Assembly (NCBI GenBank): GCA_964444135.1
Contig: CAYUFX010000114.1
Location: forward strand, 1 to 15,380
From: NIOZ-UU13 sp964444135
GTDB taxonomy: Bacteria; Planctomycetota; Phycisphaerae; Sedimentisphaerales; Anaerobacaceae
Reading direction: 5' to 3'
Length of the DNA stretch: 15,380 nt
Part shown: piece by piece, positions 1 to 5,720 of the stretch
Numbering within the stretch: position 1 is the first letter of the stretch
Layout of the letters: each line of letters starts with the position of its first letter
Notes under the pieces: generated by a model
Seen by the model: only the letters and a program-made list of their open reading frames with translations
The model's database searches: none
What the model was told of the DNA's origin: nothing
Translations under genes and position numbers: made by a program

Positions 1-439
1 CTGAGTCTAAAAGTGATTTCAAATCGATTACAGTCAATTTTTCTTGTAACCTAATGTTATTAAAATCGTTATAATGCTTTCCAAATCAAACAACCGGACA
101 GTAGTGTGATATTATCTAAAAATCAGGCCGGAGCAGTCATTGCTTTTTTCAACCTCCAACTATGGGTGGGACAAGTTCTCACAGAACGCCCCTCAGCTTT
201 CAATTTAATTGGAAAAATTGACACTGTAGTAAATTTACCGGCAAATTCGTGGCGCTATCAGCTTTGCCAGCTTTGGCAAAAGAGCTCACAATTAAGAGAA
301 AACGCATGTTCAGAACCTTGATACTGGGCCATAGTAGAAATAGGTGAGCGGTCTTACCTCCAACTACTTGCTATGTATAGAGTTGTGGAAAACAAAGCCG
401 GTAATCTTACTACAGTCTTATTTTTTTGAAAATTTCTTT
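1..439. other. Upstream region with no convincing gene
   Basis: I see no supported gene here. A 71-codon open frame on the + strand (106-321) has no clear ribosome binding site and no recognisable family. The only structure I can point to is a perfect 7-bp hairpin at 263-280 (TTTGCCA, loop GCTT, TGGCAAA) with no T-run after it, so it is not an evident terminator. The end of this stretch is AT-rich and leads into the promoter at 440-468. Confidence 0.5.
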
Positions 440-468
440 TTGACAAAGTAGCACGAATCTGATATTTT
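440..468 (+). promoter_or_regulatory. Sigma70-type promoter of the first metal-transport operon
   Basis: A perfect -35 hexamer TTGACA (440-445) is separated by 17 bp from TATTTT (463-468), which matches the -10 consensus at four of six positions. Transcription would start near 475, about 70 bp before the ATG at 546. It is the best promoter match I found in the window and lies upstream of the five-gene operon 546-4681. Confidence 0.7.
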
Positions 469-489
469 TATGCGCAGCAGAGCAAACGT

Positions 490-511
490 GAACTTTGTAT
501 GTGCAAAGTTC
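490..511. promoter_or_regulatory. Perfect 8-bp inverted repeat in the operon leader (candidate operator or leader hairpin)
   Basis: GAACTTTG (490-497) and CAAAGTTC (504-511) are exact reverse complements around a 6-nt centre. The repeat lies about 20 bp downstream of the -10 box and 22 bp upstream of the Shine-Dalgarno sequence of the first gene. It could be a repressor site, for instance for a metal sensor, or an RNA hairpin. It does not match the Zur or Fur box patterns I know, so the regulator is unknown. Confidence 0.4.
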
Positions 512-545
512 GATAATTTATCAACTTTTTTTGGAGGTATTGGTC

Positions 546-1553
546 ATGAAAAGGTTTATTGTTTTAGCAGCAGTTTTGACTTTGGCGCTCGGCGCCATCG
601 TAAAAGCCGCCCCCACTATCGCCGAGGTAACACATTCGGAATTTCAGGCCGTAGATGCCAGCGGTGAACACGTGTACAACGCGACCGATAGGGTTATTCT
701 TGAGGGGATTTTGTTGCACAATCCTGCGGACATGTTAGACCCAACGCCGGATGATACTATAATGGAGACTTTTAACATTAGCGGGGAGTGGCAAATGTAC
801 TTTCAGGGTGAAGGAGACGACCACGCAGGCACGGCTGTCTGGTTAGGGCAGCTTTATAACAATCTGCCCTGGATCGCGCCTGACGGTGGGTACACAAACG
901 AAGAATTCGTTGCAGAGTTGAGCCGTTTGAACGCTGCCCAGTTTAGTCCCGGAGATAGAATACGAGTAACAGGCTATTATCTGTCGTACAATGGGAAACT
1001 AAATATCAACGAGCAGCATAATAAGAATCCCGACCACGATTTTATCATTGAGCTTGTGGAGCGAGGTGTCGGTTTGCCTCGTCCGGAAGTTGTTACGCTG
1101 GACGAATTAAAAGACGGTGATGACGAGTTCATTTTTGACCCTAATCGACAAAGTGGCTGTGAGTATTATCAGGCTCGGCTGATAAAAATTGAAGATGTTT
1201 ATTTCTTGGATGCAAACGACTGGCGTCCGCATGGGGAGTTAGTAATAACCGATGGCACGAAGACGCTCGATGTAAAACTGGGGCGCGGCAACGGTATTTA
1301 TGCCGGCTCAAATAATCTGACCGAGCCTTTCGATGTCATTGGGATTATGGACCAGGAAAGCCCGTATTTAATCGATGGATATCGATTGTATGTGATGAAC
1401 TATGACGGAAATGGTTCTGTTTTAGCCAGTCGTGAACACCGTCAGGCAGATAGACCGGGTGATATTAATTTGAACGGCGTAGTTGACTCCGTTGATTTTG
1501 CCGAGTTCGTCGAGGACTGGCTCAAGGAAGAAACTGAAGCAGGAAATTTGTAA
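546..1553 (+). CDS. Exported protein with C-terminal dockerin-type calcium-binding repeat
   Basis: A predicted secreted protein of 335 residues. I chose the ATG at 546 because GGAGG (533-537) sits 8 nt upstream and the protein then opens with a Sec signal peptide: MKRF, a hydrophobic stretch to residue 18, and cleavage near VKA/A (21-22). An in-frame start at 495 would bury this signal. The body is acidic and rich in beta-type sequence; residues about 185-290 look like an OB-fold-type barrel, which is inference. At 305-326, GDINLNGVVDSVDFAEFVED followed by WL matches one type I dockerin calcium loop (D-x-N-x-N-G-x-V-D-x-x-D). A full dockerin has two loops; single loops at C-termini are common in planctomycetes. 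It is the first gene of the metal-transport operon, 15 bp before the pseudopilin. I do not recognise a catalytic domain. A metal-related or surface role is suggested only by context. Confidence 0.75.
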   Translation: MKRFIVLAAVLTLALGAIVKAAPTIAEVTHSEFQAVDASGEHVYNATDRVILEGILLHNPADMLDPTPDDTIMETFNISGEWQMYFQGEGDDHAGTAVWLGQLYNNLPWIAPDGGYTNEEFVAELSRLNAAQFSPGDRIRVTGYYLSYNGKLNINEQHNKNPDHDFIIELVERGVGLPRPEVVTLDELKDGDDEFIFDPNRQSGCEYYQARLIKIEDVYFLDANDWRPHGELVITDGTKTLDVKLGRGNGIYAGSNNLTEPFDVIGIMDQESPYLIDGYRLYVMNYDGNGSVLASREHRQADRPGDINLNGVVDSVDFAEFVEDWLKEETEAGNL

Positions 1554-1568
1554 AAATGGTGGTAAGCT

Positions 1569-2207
1569 GTGAAGCGAGGCTTTACTCTAATTGAGTTGTT
1601 AGTGGTTATTTCAATCGTTGCTTTGTTAATGGGGATTTTGCTTCCTGTAATGGGGCGGGTTCGTCTTCAGGCAAAAGTTGTTGCGGTCAATGCCGAACTG
1701 CGTGAGATAGGAATGGCACTTGAGGCCTATTCATTTGATAACAACGATAAATATCCGCCAACTCGCGTGGACTGTATGCTTGGAGGCCATTTCTATCAGC
1801 TTCCCGTTGAGCTGGTTGAGAGTGGATACCTTCCTGAGCCAGGCAGCGACACTTTTATGGCTGCCGGCATAGAAGACAGGTTTAACCGAGGATACACATA
1901 TAAATACAGGTCGGTAGGGAAACTAATTTATAACAGAACCTTCGTTGTTGAAGACGGGGCATATCTCTGGGTTCCAGATGGATTTCCCGACAATGAAAAA
2001 GAAGAAGGGGATACGTATGACAACCTGAAAGATTCGCCGGTAAGCTGGGTTCTTTACAGCGAAGGACCTAAATTTGACCTGGACCGTATGAAAGAATCGA
2101 AATATCCTGTGCCGAAGCAAACCTGGTATAATCCCGAGACTAATGATGGTGTTATAGTTCGGATGCGTTTGAAGAGCGGGGCACAGATAGGGTCGTTTGA
2201 GAAGTAG
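1569..2207 (+). CDS. Type II-like pseudopilin (prepilin N-terminal methylation motif)
   Basis: A 212-residue protein with a class III prepilin leader at the extreme N-terminus: MKRG/FTLIELLVV, with cleavage between G4 and F5 and the conserved Glu at +5 (E9). A hydrophobic helix to about residue 28 follows, then a globular domain. Peptidase cleavage and N-methylation would be expected from the motif. The start is GTG; GGTGG lies about 6 nt upstream, and no in-frame ATG precedes the leader. The C-terminal part is rich in aromatic and acidic residues and lacks the DGHV tail of the second pseudopilin in this window (12420-13181). It lies 15 bp after the dockerin-repeat gene and 3 bp before the metal-binding lipoprotein gene, so the three are almost certainly co-transcribed. 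Planctomycete genomes encode many such proteins away from any secretion operon. The partner here could be an envelope structure, but that is inference. Confidence 0.85.
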   Translation: MKRGFTLIELLVVISIVALLMGILLPVMGRVRLQAKVVAVNAELREIGMALEAYSFDNNDKYPPTRVDCMLGGHFYQLPVELVESGYLPEPGSDTFMAAGIEDRFNRGYTYKYRSVGKLIYNRTFVVEDGAYLWVPDGFPDNEKEEGDTYDNLKDSPVSWVLYSEGPKFDLDRMKESKYPVPKQTWYNPETNDGVIVRMRLKSGAQIGSFEK

Positions 2208-2210
2208 CAA

Positions 2211-3074
2211 ATGAAGAACAAAGTGTTTAGTTATATATTAGTATTTTCGGTGACGTGTGGCCTGCTTTCGGTAGGGTGTGAAGACAAGCTCGGTGAGGAA
2301 ACACGTGCAGAGATTGCTGTTACCAATTCGTATTTAGGTTGTGCGGTTCGGGAGCTTTGCGGCGATGATATAGAGATTCTGTGTTTAGCGCCGCCGGGTA
2401 TGTGTCCGGGGCACTTTGATATTTCGCCGTTACAGGTCAAGCAGCTCTGTAGGTGCAGGATGCTGCTGCTTTTCGATTTTCAAAAGCAGGTTGAGCAGAC
2501 GCTGTCTCGGATGAAGGAAAAAGGGCTGAATACGTCTTTAGTGAAAGAGACGGGTGGTTTGTGTGTCCCTGAGACTTACCTTGCAGTCTGCCGGGAAGTT
2601 AGTGACGCTCTTTCATCCGAATATCCCGAAATGAACGCCCGGTACCAGCAGAGACTGGGGGTCATAGAAAAAGACCTGGAGCATTTGCGGGAGGAGCTTT
2701 TAGAAAAAGTACGTCAAGCCGGCATATCAACGGCCAAGGTTCTGGTATCCAATCATCAGGCTGATTTTGTGAGCTGGCTGGGTTTAGAGCCGATAGCGAC
2801 GTTTGTAGGCAGTGATGTTGAAACGGTCGCCGGCGTTGAACACTGCATCAAAAAGGCAAAAGGGCAAGATGTACGATTTGTCATTGCGAATAAGCAGGAA
2901 GGTACGGCGCTTGCGAAGGCGCTGGCTGAGCGACTGGGGGCAAGGACGGTTGTTTTCAGCAACTTTCCGGAGATTAGTGGCAGGGCAGCCGGTTTCAATG
3001 CACTACTTCGGGCGAATGTAGAGGAACTACTTCGAGCGAACGTAGAGGATTCGCTTGAGGTGGCAATACAATGA
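2211..3074 (+). CDS. Cysteine-rich ZnuA-family metal ABC transporter substrate-binding lipoprotein
   Basis: A 287-residue protein placed immediately before an ABC ATPase and an ABC-3 permease. The signal ends in LLSVGC with the lipidation Cys at 23; Ser at -3 is slightly unusual. Family features are H68 in PGHFDISP (the first ligand region, usually D-P-H-x-x-x-P), H182 in SNHQADFVSWLGLEP (the third ligand region) and E230 in NKQEG near the fourth. The second ligand, normally P-H-x-W, appears to be replaced by E121 in VPETYL. The mature chain carries nine further cysteines (44, 50, 58, 65, 80, 82, 118, 127, 212), many for this family and suggestive of thiol metal ligands or disulfides. Residues 265-280 are a tandem octapeptide duplication. 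The start has only a weak ribosome site and is probably coupled to the upstream stop 3 bp away. The metal could be zinc, manganese, iron or a softer ion; sequence alone does not decide. Confidence 0.82.
   Translation: MKNKVFSYILVFSVTCGLLSVGCEDKLGEETRAEIAVTNSYLGCAVRELCGDDIEILCLAPPGMCPGHFDISPLQVKQLCRCRMLLLFDFQKQVEQTLSRMKEKGLNTSLVKETGGLCVPETYLAVCREVSDALSSEYPEMNARYQQRLGVIEKDLEHLREELLEKVRQAGISTAKVLVSNHQADFVSWLGLEPIATFVGSDVETVAGVEHCIKKAKGQDVRFVIANKQEGTALAKALAERLGARTVVFSNFPEISGRAAGFNALLRANVEELLRANVEDSLEVAIQ
3003..3050 (+). repeat. 24-bp in-frame tandem duplication at the end of the binding-protein gene
   Basis: Two adjacent 24-bp units (3003-3026 and 3027-3050) differ at three bases and encode LLRANVEE and LLRANVED. 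The differences are two silent third-position changes and one GAA/GAT change. The second copy extends the C-terminus, as expected of a slippage duplication that has been tolerated and has since drifted slightly. Confidence 0.85.
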
Positions 3075-3868
3075 TGGGGGGATGTTTAAGTCTTTCTGAC
3101 GTTGAGGTTCGCTGGAGTGGTCGAACCATACTTACCATTGAGGATGTGCAAATTCGGCAAGGAGAGTTTGTTGGTATCATCGGAACCAACGGGGCGGGTA
3201 AGACGACATTGCTGAAGGTCTGCTGTGGTTTGATAAGGCCAAATCGGGGGACGGTCAAGCTTGGTGATTATGATTTGGCTGAGCTTAGCGGCTGGGGAAA
3301 GGCGAATTTGCGAAAGCATATCGGCTATATTCCGCAGGCGGCTGAGTACAATGCTGAGCTTCCTTTTACCCTTCGTGAGCTGGTGGCGATGGGCCGAACG
3401 AGTATCAAGGCCTTACTTCGCCGGTTGAACAAAGAGGATTATGAGATTGTTGATAACTGGATTGATAGACTGGGTTTGTCACAGCGGCGGTCTCAAACGT
3501 TCAGAAGTCTTTCCGGCGGTGAGCAGCAAAAGGCTCTTATAGCGCGGGCGATGGCGCAGGACCCTGAGATACTTATGCTTGATGAGCCTTGCTCCAATCT
3601 TGATTTCAACTGGAAATATCAGATTACGGAAATCATCGAGCAGTTGCATCGTGAGACAAAAGTAACTGTCGTGATGGTCTCGCACGAGACGAGTCTGCTG
3701 CCTTCGGCCTGCAAGAGGGTGGTTCTCTTGCATGAAGGCAACGTTCTGGCTGATGGTGATATCGAGGAGGTCTTTGAGTCCGAGGTGCTTGAGAGGGCCT
3801 ATCAGTGTCGGATTGAGAGCTTCAAGCTCGCAGGTCGAAGGTACACCGTCAATAAGAGCCGAGCGTGA
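3071..3868 (+). CDS. znuC: Metal ABC transporter ATP-binding protein (ZnuC-like)
   Basis: A complete ATPase of 265 residues. In order: Walker A GTNGAGKTT (38-46), Q-loop at Q89 in GYIPQ, signature LSGGEQQ (147-153), Walker B ILMLDEP (167-173) with D-loop SNLD (175-178), and switch histidine H205 in VSHE. Length and the RELVAMGR region fit the ZnuC/MntB group that energises ABC-3 permeases. Its ATG overlaps the TGA of the binding-protein gene (ATGA) and GAGG lies 10 nt upstream, so translation is probably coupled; an alternative ATG follows directly at 3074. It acts on the cytoplasmic face of the inner membrane with the permease encoded 12 bp downstream. It is the only ABC ATPase I find in the window, so it may also serve the second transporter set, whose two permease genes have no ATPase beside them. 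The symbol reflects family similarity; the metal is not proven. Confidence 0.95.
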   Translation: MMGGCLSLSDVEVRWSGRTILTIEDVQIRQGEFVGIIGTNGAGKTTLLKVCCGLIRPNRGTVKLGDYDLAELSGWGKANLRKHIGYIPQAAEYNAELPFTLRELVAMGRTSIKALLRRLNKEDYEIVDNWIDRLGLSQRRSQTFRSLSGGEQQKALIARAMAQDPEILMLDEPCSNLDFNWKYQITEIIEQLHRETKVTVVMVSHETSLLPSACKRVVLLHEGNVLADGDIEEVFESEVLERAYQCRIESFKLAGRRYTVNKSRA

Positions 3869-3880
3869 GGTTGCTGGTTT

Positions 3881-4681
3881 ATGGATTCTTTTTTTTACCT
3901 TGTGATGTTTGCCGGTGCCGTTGCCGGTGCGAGTACCGGGCTGTTGGGGGTCTATATTGTTGGTATGCGGATGCCTTTTATCGGGATTTGCATATCCCAT
4001 TCGGCGATGGCAGGGACTATTTATTCGATACTATTAGGTGTTAATCCGGTCTTGGGGCCTGTAGTTTTTTCGGCGATAAGCTCGATGAGTCTTGGCTTGG
4101 TCAGGCCCGGGAGGTCGAGATTGGATGCCAACGTGGCACTGGCGATATTTTTCAACTTGATGCTCGGACTTACATTTTTAGGGATAGGGCTGATGCACGG
4201 CAGCCGGTCCGAGGTGCTCGGGCTGCTTTGGGGCAGTTTGCTTTTTGTGAGGAAGAGCAGCGTGTTGATTATTACGATTTCCGGTTTGGTTTTTGTGGTC
4301 TTTGCCGTTTTATTTAATAAAGAACTGAAAGTGCTTCTGTTCAGTCGAACTATTGCCTCTGCGACGGGGGTGCATGAGAGCTTTGTTTACTGTCTTTTCT
4401 TAGCTCTGTGCGGTCTGGTATTAGCGGTCAATCTTCCCCTTGTTGGTGGTCTGATGATATTCAGTTTGATCACGTGCCCTGCTGCGGCGGCGTATCAAAT
4501 ATGTACGGGGCACAGGTCGGTCATCTTTGCGGCGACTATTTTCGGGATGGCCAGTGCAGTGGTTGGTTTTTTGGTTTCGTACTATCTTGACCTGCCGACC
4601 GGGGCTTGCATTGTAATTGTCAGTGCGATTATTTTTGCCGTTTCGGCCTCGTACAGAGCTTTAATGCGCAAACGTGACTGA
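3881..4681 (+). CDS. znuB: ABC-3 family metal transporter permease (ZnuB-like)
   Basis: A 266-residue integral membrane protein of the ABC-3 family, with about eight hydrophobic segments. Family landmarks include GLLGVYIVGMRMPFIGICISH near the N-terminus, the GLMIFSLITCPAAAA segment around 190-204 (usual form G-x-L-L-x-x-A-x-L-x-x-P-A), and the terminal S-Y-Y-L-D-L-P-T-G motif, normally S-x-x-x-D-x-P-x-G. It forms the membrane channel for the ATPase encoded just before it. GAGG at 3867-3870 overlaps the ATPase stop codon and sits 10 nt before the ATG. It ends the first operon. It is clearly diverged from the two permeases of the second cluster, whose C-terminal SYFFD/SYYLD and G-P-S patterns are closer to each other, so the two systems are not a recent duplication. 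Confidence 0.93.
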   Translation: MDSFFYLVMFAGAVAGASTGLLGVYIVGMRMPFIGICISHSAMAGTIYSILLGVNPVLGPVVFSAISSMSLGLVRPGRSRLDANVALAIFFNLMLGLTFLGIGLMHGSRSEVLGLLWGSLLFVRKSSVLIITISGLVFVVFAVLFNKELKVLLFSRTIASATGVHESFVYCLFLALCGLVLAVNLPLVGGLMIFSLITCPAAAAYQICTGHRSVIFAATIFGMASAVVGFLVSYYLDLPTGACIVIVSAIIFAVSASYRALMRKRD

Positions 4682-4690
4682 CCGATTTTT

Positions 4691-4744
4691 GCTGTCATTC
4701 CTTCGTTCTACTCAAGGACAGAGCTGCGCCTCAGAATGACAAGC
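4691..4744. repeat. Imperfect inverted-repeat element after the first permease
   Basis: GCTGTCATTC (4691-4700) and GAATGACAAGC (4734-4744) are reverse complements apart from one extra base and flank a 33-nt centre. The arm GTCATTC/GAATGAC is of the kind found in short dispersed repeats of many bacterial genomes, which is a comparison from memory. It begins 10 bp after the permease stop. It has no T-run, so it is not a standard terminator, although a transcript through it could fold. Confidence 0.5.
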
Positions 4745-4748
4745 TGTC

Positions 4749-5000
4749 TTATTTACAATCAAAACGGTCAGTTTGAGTTATTTCATTTAACCGTATTGAG
4801 TGAGTAAGTTTGGCGAAACTGCTGAAAAGTGCGGTGATGACCAAGAAGGCTCCCAGGAATAAGGCAATGGCTGGCCCAATGGAAATATCAAAGAAATATG
4901 AAAATAGCAGGCCCGCCAAAGAGGCCGCTGTGGCTGCTGCCCGGATGCGCAGTAAACATACTTTCTGGGATTTATCTTCACCTTCTATTATGACCGACAT
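4749..5000 (-). pseudogene. Remnant of an ABC-3 metal permease C-terminus
   Basis: Read on the minus strand, an 83-codon frame contains, from about residue 22, AATAASLAGLLFSYFFDISI and then GPAIALFLGAFLVIT. This aligns without gaps to the end of the permease at 9048 (ATMASITGLLFSYYLDFSIG, then PSIALFLGGELIL). Only about the last 50-60 residues of a permease of about 270 are present. What precedes them (MSVIIEGEDKSQKVCLLR) does not look like the expected membrane segments, and nothing permease-like continues upstream towards 5140. The frame is intact, so a small surviving membrane peptide is possible, but a decayed copy or a break-point from a rearrangement is likelier. It runs opposite to all its neighbours and sits between the two metal-transport clusters. 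The nucleotide sequence is similar to the 9048 gene but clearly diverged, so the event is not recent. Confidence 0.6.
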
Positions 5001-5034
5001 CTAACAAATTTTTTTGAGCCCGGCCTAAAAATGT

Positions 5035-5064
5035 AGTTTTTTTCAAGTTCACTGCTTGTATAAT
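5035..5064 (+). promoter_or_regulatory. Possible promoter of the second metal-acquisition cluster
   Basis: A perfect TATAAT (5059-5064) lies in an AT-rich stretch about 77 bp upstream of the 5141 start. The -35 region, about 17 bp upstream, is only a T-run (around 5036-5042) and matches poorly, so an activator or another sigma factor may be needed. It is placed to drive 5141-9890, but no dyad for a metal regulator is evident beside it. Confidence 0.35.
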
Positions 5065-5140
5065 ATAATAACGTGTACTTTACTGAGTTTTATCGGATTT
5101 ACGGTGTAATTTCAAAAGCGATGTAATTAATCAGAAAGTC

Positions 5141-5569
5141 ATGTTTACTCTTCTGAAAAAATGGTTCAATGCTTCCCTTTGCATGCGAGTAATTGTCGCT
5201 TTATTGTATGGGCTTGTTAACTTCACCGTACATCTAAATCATACGTGCTACTCAGCCAAGGAAGAGCCGTATGGTTGCCACTCAGCACACCCAAGTTGCC
5301 AATTCACCGACGGGGGTTGCGCCAGAACACGACTTAATATTAAGCTCAATCACGAAAGCTCCAACAGCACAGTTTTATCTTACAGTAAGTATTGTTTAGC
5401 GTGTATATACTCGCTTACCTCAAAGTTGTTTAAATTAAATTCAGCAACTTCTCTGGTCTCAGTTGAGGCTGTTGTAAAAGTTCGATTTATATACCATTTG
5501 AGTTTCACAAAGCAATTCGAGTGGTTTTCTTCAGCTCCACTAAGAGCACCCCCAATTGTCACCTCCTAA
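5141..5569 (+). CDS. Small exported Cys/His-rich protein, DUF2946-like
   Basis: A 142-residue hypothetical protein. The N-terminus has basic residues (LLKKW) and a hydrophobic run, MRVIVALLYGLVNF, fitting a signal peptide or membrane anchor. Next comes a Cys/His-rich stretch with HLNHTC, CHSAH, C in PSCQF and GGC, and later a CLAC pair. The chain ends with SSAPLRAPPIVTS. A C-x-x-C in mid-protein and a C-terminal R-A/G-P-P motif are what I associate with DUF2946, small exported proteins often encoded beside metal transporters or receptors; that link rests on recall, not a search. The ribosome site is weak (AGAAAG); an in-frame ATG at 5183 is an alternative start that would still leave the hydrophobic segment. 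It is the first gene upstream of the porin, binding protein and permeases. Metal binding or metal sensing in the envelope is a reasonable guess. Confidence 0.6.
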   Translation: MFTLLKKWFNASLCMRVIVALLYGLVNFTVHLNHTCYSAKEEPYGCHSAHPSCQFTDGGCARTRLNIKLNHESSNSTVLSYSKYCLACIYSLTSKLFKLNSATSLVSVEAVVKVRFIYHLSFTKQFEWFSSAPLRAPPIVTS

Positions 5570-5596
5570 GGTGATTGCGGAGTGACAATACTCCGC
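5555..5596 (+). promoter_or_regulatory. Three mutually overlapping inverted repeats before the porin gene
   Basis: Over 42 bp at the end of the preceding gene, three perfect stems interlock: ATTGTCAC (5555-5562) with GTGACAAT (5582-5589); TCACCT (5559-5564) with AGGTGA (5569-5574); and GCGGAGT (5577-5583) with ACTCCGC (5590-5596). The first pairing excludes the third, because GTGACAAT overlaps both the left arm and the loop of the third stem. No T-run follows. The second stem spans the stop codon (TAA, 5567-5569). This could be an RNA switch, a processing site or a folded spacer about 125 nt upstream of the porin start; function is not shown by sequence. Confidence 0.45.
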
Positions 5597-5720
5597 TCTA
5601 CATCCCAATCTACCGGAAAAGTCCATACTTGATAATAGCAAATAGTAGCATTGTGCTGCTTATTTTCTGGTCTTAACCAAAAGGCTTAATTTCAAAAAGG
5701 ACGTTGTAAGGAGATTAGAA

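Noticed and set aside
42..83. AATGTTAT ... TTATAATG, half similar to a Zur box
   Set aside because: Only one half-site matches the known pattern, the two halves are not a proper dyad, and it lies over 350 bp from the promoter.
106..321. 71-codon + strand open frame with a tail (LPANSWRYQLCQLWQ) faintly like transposase C-termini
   Set aside because: No ribosome site, no catalytic motif, no terminal repeats; the resemblance is too short to call an insertion-sequence remnant.
3479..4000. 173-codon minus-strand frame across the ATPase/permease junction
   Set aside because: It overlaps two certain genes antisense and has no family features.
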